This document shows, piece by piece, positions 52,007-60,304 of a stretch of 64,000 nucleotides of DNA. Every line of letters starts with the position of its first letter. Within the stretch, counting starts at the first letter, position 1. The notes below the pieces were generated by a model. The model made no database searches. It had not been told where the DNA came from and saw only the letters and a program-made list of their open reading frames with translations. The translations under genes were made by a program, and so were the position numbers. The DNA is taken from contig OZ244901.1 of NCBI GenBank assembly GCA_965221545.1, positions 744,001 to 808,000 of the forward strand. The letters are read 5' to 3'. The stretch comes from JAJEFO01 sp022819605. Its GTDB lineage: Bacteria; Pseudomonadota; Alphaproteobacteria; Rhodobacterales; Rhodobacteraceae.

Positions 52007-52762
52007 TCAAAGGCAGATGACGGACATCAGGCGACCGTATTCCGGCTCGTTGCGGTGCCGACTTCGCCGGTAGGAAAAGAAGCGGTCCGAATCGGAATAT
52101 GTGCAATGCCCCGTCCATTGCGCCTCGCCTATGCCGGCGTTGCGCAGGCGTTGCAGGCTGTAGCCAACAAGATCGAATTGGACGCGGTCGCCGCGTCCGT
52201 TCGCGAAGAACCGGGTGTTTCCGGGATCGTCGTCGACAAAGCGCTCAAGGAATTCCGGCCCCACTTCATACGCGCGCTGGCTGATTGACGGGCCGATCAC
52301 GGCGGAGATTTCCGCCGGGCGCGCTCCGAGTCCTTCCATTGCATTGACGGTGGCTTCCAGGATTCCGTCCAGTGCACCGCGCCATCCGGCATGTGCGGCG
52401 CCGATCACGTGCGCGGCCTTGTCGGCAAAGAGCACTGGCTGGCAGTCAGCGGTCAGGATGGCGAGGCCGAGGCCAGGCGTCGCCGTGGCCATTGCATCGG
52501 CTTTCGGCCGCACATGGAACGGTGTGTCCGTTGCAAGTGCCTTGGCCGAGTGCACCTGGTGAACCGTGGCCAGGCGTTTCGGCGAGATTCCGAGAGCGTC
52601 GGCCACCCGTTTCCGGTTGGCTGCCACGGTCTCCTTCCTGTCCGTCGAGCCAAAGCCGCAATTCAGGCTTGCAAAGGGGCCGGAGGATGCGCCGCCTCTC
52701 CGCGTGAAGAAGCCATGGCGCATCCGTGCCAAGGCATCGGACGTGATGACTTCGAGCGTCAT
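52007..52762 (-). CDS. pgeF: Purine nucleoside phosphorylase/polyphenol oxidase-like (PgeF/YfiH)
   Basis: A 251-residue laccase-domain protein. The copper/zinc-site region shows TVHQVHSAKAL, ILTADCQPVLFADK and GAAHAGWRGALDGILEATVNAM. Family members act in the cytoplasm on purine nucleosides and correct misincorporated peptidoglycan residues. Its start overlaps the stop of midA (ATGA). Confidence 0.92.
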   Translation of the reverse strand: MTLEVITSDALARMRHGFFTRRGGASSGPFASLNCGFGSTDRKETVAANRKRVADALGISPKRLATVHQVHSAKALATDTPFHVRPKADAMATATPGLGLAILTADCQPVLFADKAAHVIGAAHAGWRGALDGILEATVNAMEGLGARPAEISAVIGPSISQRAYEVGPEFLERFVDDDPGNTRFFANGRGDRVQFDLVGYSLQRLRNAGIGEAQWTGHCTYSDSDRFFSYRRSRHRNEPEYGRLMSVICL

Positions 52763-53823
52763 GCCGCGAATCCGGGCGGCAAGGGTGCGCCTTCCTCGTA
52801 GAGCGCCATTGCCCGAAAGAGTGTTCCCATTTCGTCTTCATGCGTCAAGCGGCGAAGGGCGGCGACATGACTTTCGAGAGCGAATCCCTTCAGCCCGGCC
52901 GCCAGTCTCTCCGCGCGCTGGACTATTCCGAGACGTTCGAGAAATTCGCCCTGGGGAATCGCCCGCGTGTGCGCTGCCGGGCGGGCAGCATGTGCAATTG
53001 CCTCGAAGTCCACATGGGCGGTCAGGTCAGCGGTGCCGGGGTCGGTCAGCGGAGACACGCTCTTGTGATCCCGGACGGCCTGCAGCGTGTCGCCGAGCGA
53101 CCGCTGGCCGCCGTAGTCGATCACCAGGGCAAGACCGCCAAGCTCGGCGATGCGCGCCCCGATGTCGCCTGCGATGACATCTGCGGCTTGCCGGGTCTCG
53201 ACGATGTCGCCGTCGCGTGTGTCGCTCAGCCGTCCGGCAAGAGATTTGGGCCGGACCGGGTCCGAGAGGCCCAGGGTCAGGGCGCCTTCGCTGTCAATGC
53301 CAACCATGCGTTCCCGCCACGCGGTGCCATCTCGCTGGAACTGGCGGACGGGAAGTGCGTCGAAGAACTCGTTCGCGACGAGAAACAGGGGAACGCGAGG
53401 AAGGCTCTCGATTGACTCGTGATGGTGCAGCGGGTGGTCAATCGTCTTCCGTTGCACGTCGCGCAGAACCGGCGAAGCTTCCACGAGGTGAACGGACAGG
53501 GATTCGTGGAATTCGGGCACTGTCCGACCGGCCCGAAGCATGTCCGCCATGAGCGTGCCTCTTCCGGGGCCAAGCTCGGCAAAACACGTCGGCCGAGGCG
53601 CCGTACGGTCGAGCCAAGCCTGCGCAAATGCCAGCCCCAGGAGTTCGCCGAACATCTGGCTGATTTCCGGCGCGGTGGTGAAGTCGCCTGGCGCGCCGAG
53701 GGGATCGCGCGTGGAATAGTATCCGAATTCGGGATGCAGCAGACAGTCCGACATGTAGTCCGCCACGGTCATTGGGCCGGTGTCGCGGATTCTCCGGATG
53801 AGGCGCCTTTCGAGTTCGGTCAT
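52759..53823 (-). CDS. Class I SAM-dependent methyltransferase (MidA/NDUFAF7 family)
   Basis: A 354-residue protein of the DUF185 family, whose mitochondrial member methylates an arginine of complex I subunit NDUFS2. Signatures: FGYYSTRDPLGAPGDFTTAPEISQMFGELLG, the SAM motif AELGPGRGTLMADMLR, and LVANEFFDALPVRQF. It lies between lgt and pgeF, all leftward, with a 103-base gap from lgt. Confidence 0.92.
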   Translation of the reverse strand: MTELERRLIRRIRDTGPMTVADYMSDCLLHPEFGYYSTRDPLGAPGDFTTAPEISQMFGELLGLAFAQAWLDRTAPRPTCFAELGPGRGTLMADMLRAGRTVPEFHESLSVHLVEASPVLRDVQRKTIDHPLHHHESIESLPRVPLFLVANEFFDALPVRQFQRDGTAWRERMVGIDSEGALTLGLSDPVRPKSLAGRLSDTRDGDIVETRQAADVIAGDIGARIAELGGLALVIDYGGQRSLGDTLQAVRDHKSVSPLTDPGTADLTAHVDFEAIAHAARPAAHTRAIPQGEFLERLGIVQRAERLAAGLKGFALESHVAALRRLTHEDEMGTLFRAMALYEEGAPLPPGFAA

Positions 53824-53926
53824 CCGAAAACGCGTCCCTTGCAGTCAGGCAAGGCGTTCTTCGCGGAAGCGGCCTTCGCCGTCTGGCGCAAGCGGCGCGG
53901 ATTGATGGAGAGGCGAGGGACCGCGT

Positions 53927-54814
53927 TCACTGGCGGGGTCGGAACGCAAGGAAGAGCACGAGCAGCCCGAGGGCGATCATTGGCAGGGACAGGAGCTGGC
54001 CCATGGTGACTCCCACCGGTCCGGCACTGACGACATGTCCCGCGGGATTGCCGGCCGTCACGAACTGGGAGTCGGCTTGCCTGAAGAACTCCACCGCGAA
54101 GCGAGACGCGCCGTAACCCGCAATGAAGACGCCGACAATTGCACCGGGCCGCTTGAGCCAGCCTCGTGCATGGACAAGCCAAAGAAGAATCGCTCCGAGA
54201 AGCAGGCCTTCGAGCCCCGCTTCATAGATTTGCGAGGGATGCCTTGCGCAGGCGCCTTCGACGCCGGGACAGTTCTGCGCGGCGGATCCCGGAAAGATCA
54301 CGCCCCACGGCACGTCCGTGGGCTTTCCCCAGAGTTCGGCGTTGATGAAGTTCGCGATGCGACCAAGGAAAAGCCCCGGCGGCGCCGCGAGCGCCAGTCC
54401 GTCCGCGAGCCCCGCCGGAGGCAGATTGTGCCTGTACCCGAAGGCGGCTGCGGCGACGGCAACGCCCAGCAGGCCGCCATGGAACGACATGCCGCCTTCC
54501 CAAACGCGCAGGATGGACAGGGGATCTTGCAGGAACCGTCCTCCGCCGTAGAACAGGACATATCCGAGGCGGCCTCCCAGAACGACGCCGAGGATCAGCC
54601 AGACCATGAGGTCATCAAGCTGCTTGCGGTCAAGGGCCGGGGAATCGTCTTTCCAGAGTCGGGGTCGCCCGATGATTCGACGGAGAATCCAGTAGCCGAT
54701 CAGGATTCCCGCGATGTAGGCGAGAGCATACCAGCGAATCGGCAGGTCGATCGGGCCCAGGGGAATCTCAACCAGGACTGGTGAAATGTCGGGAAACGGA
54801 ATTCCATGCTGCAT
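53927..54814 (-). CDS. lgt: Prolipoprotein diacylglyceryl transferase
   Basis: A 295-residue inner-membrane enzyme with about seven helices that adds diacylglycerol to the lipobox cysteine of prolipoproteins. Signatures: IRWYALAYIAGILIGY, SFHGGLLGV, and GRIANFINAELWGKPTDVPWGVIFPG. The ATG at 54814 fits family N-termini; another in-frame ATG at 54832 is possible. Confidence 0.94.
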   Translation of the reverse strand: MQHGIPFPDISPVLVEIPLGPIDLPIRWYALAYIAGILIGYWILRRIIGRPRLWKDDSPALDRKQLDDLMVWLILGVVLGGRLGYVLFYGGGRFLQDPLSILRVWEGGMSFHGGLLGVAVAAAAFGYRHNLPPAGLADGLALAAPPGLFLGRIANFINAELWGKPTDVPWGVIFPGSAAQNCPGVEGACARHPSQIYEAGLEGLLLGAILLWLVHARGWLKRPGAIVGVFIAGYGASRFAVEFFRQADSQFVTAGNPAGHVVSAGPVGVTMGQLLSLPMIALGLLVLFLAFRPRQ

Positions 54815-54917
54815 GAATCGCGTTCGTGGCATTGCTGCGCCGAGGCGTCAACCTTGTGAAGCGCGCGCTTGCGACTTACAGATGCCGGAACGTATTCAAG
54901 CTTGACGAGGTGCTGGA

Positions 54918-55172
54918 ATGCAGACTCGAAATCCGAGATTGGACGATCTCGCACAGCTCATGATGAATTCTATGGGAGTCGCCCGGGGTGCTCGGGACGA
55001 GTTCGAGACGGTCATGAAGGGAGCGCTCGACCGATGGCTGGCGGGTCGTGATCTCGTGACCCGCGAGGAATTCGACGCCGTGCGGGCAATGGCCGAAAAG
55101 GCCCGCGCCGAGAACGAGGCGCTCAAGGCGCGGGTCGAGGCGCTGGAGACCCGCAAGCGAAAGAAGTCCTGA
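54918..55172 (+). CDS. ubiK: UbiK/BMFP accessory factor
   Basis: An 84-residue coiled-coil protein. The N-terminal amphipathic segment (RLDDLAQLMMNSMGVARGARDEFE) and the C-terminal coil with FDAVRAMAEKARAENEALKARVEALE match the BMFP/UbiK family, which assists ubiquinone synthesis and membrane fusion. Divergent from lgt, as usual in alphaproteobacteria. Confidence 0.88.
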   Translation: MQTRNPRLDDLAQLMMNSMGVARGARDEFETVMKGALDRWLAGRDLVTREEFDAVRAMAEKARAENEALKARVEALETRKRKKS

Positions 55173-55526
55173 CCTCGACTTGGTGCGGCGGGCTCGTCGG
55201 CGCGGGCAGCGGTCGCGGAATCCGAATGTCGTGCAAACGGCATGGCGGGCACGCGCGGAAAGATCTCGACAGGAGTCCTTGCCGACAGGCTGAAGCGCCG
55301 TCTTCCCTTTGGCTTTAGCAGGATACGGGCGCAGATCCCGGACGTCATTTTGCGAAACCGGCCGGTCGATTCACTTTTTTCCGATCCGGACAAGTTTTCG
55401 CTTTACAGGTCTCCCCTTTCGGAACACCATATCTCGCAAGGTGGATGACACGGCCCACCGAATCTTGAATTGACGGCAAGTCGTGGTGGAATCAACCGCC
55501 AGGCACGCAAGATGGGGCAAGAGCGC
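55173..55526. other. Non-coding gap between ubiK and the YbjN gene
   Basis: About 350 bases with no supportable gene on either strand. It should carry the promoter of the YbjN-type gene. Confidence 0.35.
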
Positions 55527-56027
55527 ATGTCGCTGACCGAGCAATACACCACCGAAGACCTCCACCCGATCGACATCGTCGAGCACGTGGCCGAGCGTCA
55601 CGAGTGGGAGTTCGACCGGTTTGCAGAAGACCAGATCGCCATGGCGATCGAAGGGCAATGGCGGACGTATTCGATCACCCTTGCCTGGTCTCCGCAGGAC
55701 GAGACCCTGCGCTTGATTTGCACCTTCGAAATCGATCCGCCAACGGACAGGATGGGTGCGCTCTACGAAGTGCTGAACCGGACCAATGACATGTGCTGGT
55801 CAGGAGCGTTCGCGTTCTGGCAGTCCCAGAAGCTGATGGCATGGCGATACGGCCTCGTGCTGGCAGGAGCGCAATCCGCGAGTGCCGAGCAGGTTGACAC
55901 GATGATTCGGACCGCCGTGCTGGCGGCTGAACGGTTCTACCCGGCGTTTCAGCTTGCCACATGGGGCAAGGAATCGCCGGAACGCGCAATGGATGTTGCC
56001 ATGGCCGAGGCCTATGGCCGCGCCTGA
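55527..56027 (+). CDS. YbjN domain-containing protein
   Basis: A 166-residue cytoplasmic protein of the type III secretion chaperone-like YbjN fold. The blocks HPIDIVEHVAERHEWEFDR, QWRTYSITLAWSPQDETLRLICTFE and WRYGLVLAGAQSASAEQVDTMI are well conserved in Rhodobacterales. Start ATG 55527 preferred; ATG 55512 in frame. A hairpin terminator follows, and proC lies downstream. Confidence 0.88.
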   Translation: MSLTEQYTTEDLHPIDIVEHVAERHEWEFDRFAEDQIAMAIEGQWRTYSITLAWSPQDETLRLICTFEIDPPTDRMGALYEVLNRTNDMCWSGAFAFWQSQKLMAWRYGLVLAGAQSASAEQVDTMIRTAVLAAERFYPAFQLATWGKESPERAMDVAMAEAYGRA

Positions 56028-56088
56028 ATAGGAATTGCTGCGTCCGTACACTTGCTTCCTCCCTTGTTGGTCACGGACGCACAGGGAG

Positions 56089-56117
56089 CCGGGCCGCTGA
56101 ACGAGCGACCCGGTTTT
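56089..56117 (+). terminator. Rho-independent terminator after the YbjN gene
   Basis: A 10-base stem CCGGGCCGCT/AGCGACCCGG with one mismatch and loop GAACG, followed by TTTT. About 60 bases past the stop codon. Confidence 0.65.
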
Positions 56118-56198
56118 CCTTTGGAGCCGCGCGATAACGGATTTCAGCGCGTTGCCGGAATGGGATAGGAGGGGACGAGCATACGAGGGACGTTTGCC

Positions 56199-57017
56199 AT
56201 GGAATTTGGAGATATCGTGCATCGGGGCCTTGTCCTCCTTGGCTGCGGCAAGATGGGCGGGGCATTGCTTCAAGGATGGATCGGACAAGGCATGGACACG
56301 AGCGCCGTCTGGGTGGTCGATCCGGTGCCGTCCGACGAACTGAAAGCGCTTGCTGGCGTGAACCTGAATGCCGACCTGCCTGCCTCGCCGGCTATCGTGG
56401 TGGTCGCAGTCAAGCCGCAGATGATGGACACGGCATTGGAATCGGTACGGCAGTTCGGGGGACGCAAGGACACGCTCTTCCTGTCGATTGCCGCAGGAAC
56501 GACGCTGGAACATTTCGAAGCGGTGCTCGGGTCATCGACCCCGGTCATTCGCGCGATGCCGAACACGCCTGCTGCAATCGGGCGGGGCATTACGGCCCTC
56601 GTCGGCAATGGCCAGGTCTCCGAGGCCGCCATGCAGACGGGCGAGGAACTCCTGTCCGCCGTTGGGCACACCGTGCGCCTGGATCGGGAAGCGGACATGG
56701 ACGCGGTGACAGCAGTGTCCGGGTCGGGCCCGGCCTATGTCTTCCATCTCATCGAGACGCTTGCAGCGGCCGGACAGGCGGAGGGCCTTTCGCCGGAGCT
56801 GGCCCTTAAGCTCGCGCGTTCGACCGTAGCCGGTGCAGGTGCGCTGGCCGATGCGTCGCCGGAGGACCCTGGACAGCTTCGCGTCAACGTCACGTCGCCG
56901 GGCGGGACGACGGAGGCTGCGTTGAAGGTCCTGATGGACAATGCTGCGGGATTTCCCGCAATTGTCTCCCGAGCTGTCAGCGCGGCAGCCGGCAGAAGCC
57001 GGGAGTTGGGCAAATGA
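56199..57017 (+). CDS. proC: Pyrroline-5-carboxylate reductase
   Basis: A 272-residue NAD(P)H enzyme making proline. Cofactor motif VLLGCGKMGGALLQGWI, FLSIAAGTTLEHFEAVLG, VIRAMPNTPAAIGRGITAL and the C-terminal signature VSGSGPAYVFHLIETLAAAG with NVTSPGGTTEAAL are present. Its stop overlaps the start of the csaA-type gene (ATGA). Confidence 0.94.
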   Translation: MEFGDIVHRGLVLLGCGKMGGALLQGWIGQGMDTSAVWVVDPVPSDELKALAGVNLNADLPASPAIVVVAVKPQMMDTALESVRQFGGRKDTLFLSIAAGTTLEHFEAVLGSSTPVIRAMPNTPAAIGRGITALVGNGQVSEAAMQTGEELLSAVGHTVRLDREADMDAVTAVSGSGPAYVFHLIETLAAAGQAEGLSPELALKLARSTVAGAGALADASPEDPGQLRVNVTSPGGTTEAALKVLMDNAAGFPAIVSRAVSAAAGRSRELGK

Positions 57018-57349
57018 CAATCAGTTTCGAGGAATTCATGAAGGTCGACATTCGCGTCGGCAAGATAACGCGCGCGGAACCGTTTCCGGAGGCGCGAAAG
57101 CCCGCGTTCAAGCTCTGGGTCGATTTTGGGCCAGATCTCGGCGTCAGGAAAAGCTCCGCACAGATCACGCGGCACTATGACGTCGAGGCGCTTCCCGGGC
57201 GGAAGGTGCTCGCGGTCGTGAACTTCCCGCCGCGTCAGATCGGTCCGGTCATGTCGGAGATACTTGTGCTGGGAGTGCCTGACGAGGATGGCGAGGTCGT
57301 GTTGCTGAAGCCTGACAAGGATGTCCCGCTTGGCGTTCGCATGTTTTGA
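57014..57349 (+). CDS. csaA: CsaA-type tRNA-binding domain protein
   Basis: A 111-residue stand-alone tRNA-binding (EMAP-II/OB-fold) protein. FMKVDIRVGKITRAEPFPEARKPAFKLWVDFG and SSAQIT...LPGRKVLAVVNFPPRQIGPVMSEILVLG match the CsaA family, proposed as an export chaperone. Coupled to proC. Confidence 0.92.
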   Translation: MTISFEEFMKVDIRVGKITRAEPFPEARKPAFKLWVDFGPDLGVRKSSAQITRHYDVEALPGRKVLAVVNFPPRQIGPVMSEILVLGVPDEDGEVVLLKPDKDVPLGVRMF

Positions 57350-57703
57350 TGCCTGGACTGCAGGCGACGACGCGGCATCCGGCACGGTGCCGCGTCGGGC
57401 GGCGAAGTGCCAGGTTGAGACGGGCAAGCGAGAGTCGGCGTGGAACTCGAATGGAGGATCGGAACCGGCAACCTGTCACGCGAAGCGCATTTGCCGCGTG
57501 TTCTGTGCGACCGTGTCTGGCGACCGGCATTGGCCTCGATGCCGCCACTATTTGATGTGCTCGGAGCGGGAGCAGTTGAATCCGTTCGGGAAATCGCAGT
57601 AGAATTCAGCCGCTTTCACTTGGGCACTTTCCCGGCGCGTGGGGGAAACAAAAATGCAAGGTGGCCGGGAGATCATCGGCTCAAAGAGATTGGGGCAGAA
57701 TGC
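57350..57703. other. Upstream region of the mre operon, about 350 bases
   Basis: No gene supported. It holds the candidate promoter at 57576-57605 and about 100 bases of probable leader before mreB. Confidence 0.35.
57576..57605 (+). promoter_or_regulatory. Candidate sigma-70-type promoter for the mre operon
   Basis: TTGAAT (57576-57581) and TAGAAT (57600-57605) are separated by 18 bases, about 100 bases upstream of the mreB start. The -10 differs from consensus at one base. Confidence 0.3.
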
Positions 57704-58738
57704 ATGGCAATCGGCGGAATGTTTTCTTCGGACATGGCAATCGACCTCGGCACGGCGAATACGCTGGTCTACGTCAAGGGCAAGGGGGTCATCCTGAACG
57801 AGCCGTCGGTGGTGGCCTATTACTTCAAGGACGGGCAGAAGAAGATCCTGGCGGTCGGGGAGGACGCCCGGTTGATGCTGGGCCGCACGCCGGGCAGCAT
57901 CCAGGCAATCAGGCCGTTGCGCGATGGCGTCATTGCCGATTTCGATGTCGCGGAATCGATGATCAAGGAACTCATCAAGAAGGTGCACAAGCGCGGGTTT
58001 TTTCCGAAGCCGCGCGTGATCGTCTGCGTGCCGCACGGGGCGACGCCGGTCGAAAAGCGCGCGATCCGGCAGTCCGTGGAAGCGGCGGGCGCCAGAAAGG
58101 CCGGGCTGATCGCCGAGCCAATCGCGGCTGCAATGGGTGCCGGCCTTCCGATAACGGATCCGACGGGCAACATGGTTGTCGACATCGGTGGCGGGACGAC
58201 CGAGGTGGCGGTGCTGTCTCTCAGCGACATTGTCTACGCGATGTCGGTCAGGGTGGGTGGCGACCGCATGGACGAGAGCATCGTGAGCTACATTCGGCGC
58301 AAGCATAACGTCCAGATCGGCGAGGCCACTGCAGAAAGGATCAAGACCACGATCGGCTGTGCCCGAATGCCGGAGAACGGTCGCGGCCAGTCGATGGAAG
58401 TCCGGGGCGTCGACATGCTGAACGGCGTGCCGACGCAGTTCGAGATCAATCAAGGGCAGGTGGCCGAGGCGGTGCTCGAACCGGTGCAGCAGATTGTCGA
58501 TGCAGTCATGTCGACGCTGGAGGTGACGCCGCCCGACCTGGCTGGGGACATCGTCGATCGGGGCGTCATGCTGACCGGGGGCGGGGCGCTTCTTGGCGGG
58601 CTTGACCTGGCAATTCGCGAACAGACCGGACTTGCAGTAAGCGTTGCGGACAACGCGCTCCACTGCGTCGCCATCGGGACCGGCACCGCGCTGGAATATG
58701 AAAAGCAACTACGCCATGTGATCGACTACGAAAGTTGA
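57704..58738 (+). CDS. mreB: Rod shape-determining protein MreB
   Basis: A 344-residue bacterial actin. Phosphate 1 region FSSDMAIDLGTANTLVYVKG, phosphate 2 VVDIGGGTTEVAVLSL and the adenosine loop VMLTGGGALLGGLD are intact. The ATG at 57704 gives the normal length. It organises the elongasome encoded downstream (mreC, mreD, mrdA, rodA). Confidence 0.95.
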   Translation: MAIGGMFSSDMAIDLGTANTLVYVKGKGVILNEPSVVAYYFKDGQKKILAVGEDARLMLGRTPGSIQAIRPLRDGVIADFDVAESMIKELIKKVHKRGFFPKPRVIVCVPHGATPVEKRAIRQSVEAAGARKAGLIAEPIAAAMGAGLPITDPTGNMVVDIGGGTTEVAVLSLSDIVYAMSVRVGGDRMDESIVSYIRRKHNVQIGEATAERIKTTIGCARMPENGRGQSMEVRGVDMLNGVPTQFEINQGQVAEAVLEPVQQIVDAVMSTLEVTPPDLAGDIVDRGVMLTGGGALLGGLDLAIREQTGLAVSVADNALHCVAIGTGTALEYEKQLRHVIDYES

Positions 58739-58857
58739 AGGGGAGGCACGTCATTCTGTAATCCCGCGTCGTGGAATCGCGATGCCGATTCGTCCCGGAT
58801 CGGGTGGCATGATCAAGTGCCGCAGGCGTGGAACAGGGATGTTGCCAAAGTGGGATC

Positions 58858-59769
58858 GTGGCACGGCGAAACGACAAGAAAGTCGATTATTTTCGTCCGA
58901 TCAGGCACATTGCCGTCGGCTGCCTGGTCATTGTCCTCTTTGCAACATTCGTTCTTTGGCGGAGCGATACGTCGCGGGCTGAGCGCGTGCGGGTTGCTGT
59001 CGTCGACTTCGTTGTGCCGAACCTTGAATGGGCCTTGGTGCCGGTCACGGAGGCGGTCAACCTGGCAACGCAGATTCAGTCCTATGCCGTTCTTCAGCGC
59101 CAGAACCGTGAATTGCGCGATGAACTTCGTCGCCTAAAGGCCTGGAGAGAGACCGCGCTGCAATTGGAGCAGGAAAACGCCCGATTGCTCAACTTGAACA
59201 AGGCCCGGCTGGATCCGGCACTGACCGTGGTCACGGGCAAGGTCATCGCCGACAGCGGGTCGCCCTACCGACATTCCGTGTTGCTGAATGTCGGGCGCGT
59301 CCGCGACGGCATCACGGACGGATGGGCCGTCACCGACGGGCTCGGACTTGTCGGTCGAATCCTCGGCGTCGGGCAGCATTCAAGCCGGGTGCTGCTCTTG
59401 ACGGACAGTGCAAGCCGCGTTCCCGTCACCATCCGGCCATCTGGGCAAAGTGCGCTTCTTGTAGGCGACAACTCCCGGTTGCCGATCCTTGAACTCATCG
59501 ACGCCCCAAACGACGTTCGGCCGGGCGATCGTGTCGTCTCGTCCGGCGCAGGTCGCGTGCTGCCTGCGGAGCTGCTGGTCGGAAGTGTCCTGCTGGATCG
59601 CGACGGTCGCCTTAGGCTGCGGCTTGCTGCCGACTACGACCGGATGAAATTTCTTCGTGTGCTTCGCAGCCCTCCGACCGAGAAACTGGATGCGCCGGCA
59701 GTTCTGGTTGGCCCGCTGCTGCCGGAGGTCGAGGCCGTGCAGGCGGAGGGGGAGAATGCCGATGGCTGA
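58858..59769 (+). CDS. mreC: Rod shape-determining protein MreC
   Basis: A 303-residue periplasmic scaffold with one N-terminal helix (HIAVGCLVIVLFATFVLW), a coiled coil (about 75-110) and two beta domains (VTGKVIADSGSPYRHSVLLNVGRVRDG). The GTG at 58858 gives the typical ARRND...DYFRPIR start; an ATG at 58828 would extend it by ten residues. Overlaps mreD. Confidence 0.9.
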   Translation: MARRNDKKVDYFRPIRHIAVGCLVIVLFATFVLWRSDTSRAERVRVAVVDFVVPNLEWALVPVTEAVNLATQIQSYAVLQRQNRELRDELRRLKAWRETALQLEQENARLLNLNKARLDPALTVVTGKVIADSGSPYRHSVLLNVGRVRDGITDGWAVTDGLGLVGRILGVGQHSSRVLLLTDSASRVPVTIRPSGQSALLVGDNSRLPILELIDAPNDVRPGDRVVSSGAGRVLPAELLVGSVLLDRDGRLRLRLAADYDRMKFLRVLRSPPTEKLDAPAVLVGPLLPEVEAVQAEGENADG

Positions 59770-60304
59770 TCTCGTTAGCCGCGCCTGGCTGTTTCGGGCG
59801 GGATTCCTCCTGCTGGCGGGCGCCGTGGGGTTCGTCCAGCTTCTGCCTTTGGACATTGGACCCGATGACAGGGTACCGGGCCAGGAGCTTGTTCTTGTCG
59901 TGGCTTTTGCCTGGCTCGTCAGGCGCCCGGAATTCGTGCCTCCGCTTCTCCTGGCGGCGGTATTCCTGATAGCCGACATCCTGTTCATGCGGCCGCCTGG
60001 GCTGTGGGCGGCGCTGGTCGTTCTTGCCGGCGAGTTCCTTCGCGCACGGCGCGCGCGGCTGATTGCTGCAACGTTCTTCATGGAGTGGTTGCTGGTTGCG
60101 GCAGTGCTCTTGGTGATGAAGGTCATGGAGACCGCGATGCTGACTTTGTCCGGCATCGCCCATCCCGGCATGGACGTGACGCTCATGCACTTTGGGCTTG
60201 CAATCCTGATCTATCCGGTTGTCGTCCTTCTGACCGAGCGTGTTCTCGGACTCAGAAAGCTGCATCCTGGGGATTGGGAACGGCCTGAGAGAGTAGGAAA
60301 ATGA
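59762..60304 (+). CDS. mreD: Rod shape-determining protein MreD
   Basis: A 180-residue multi-pass inner-membrane protein, about five helices. Weak sequence conservation is usual; position between mreC and mrdA and the length decide the call. Start ATG 59762 follows GGAGGGGG at good spacing; ATG 59756 is an alternative. Overlaps both neighbours. Confidence 0.9.
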   Translation: MADLVSRAWLFRAGFLLLAGAVGFVQLLPLDIGPDDRVPGQELVLVVAFAWLVRRPEFVPPLLLAAVFLIADILFMRPPGLWAALVVLAGEFLRARRARLIAATFFMEWLLVAAVLLVMKVMETAMLTLSGIAHPGMDVTLMHFGLAILIYPVVVLLTERVLGLRKLHPGDWERPERVGK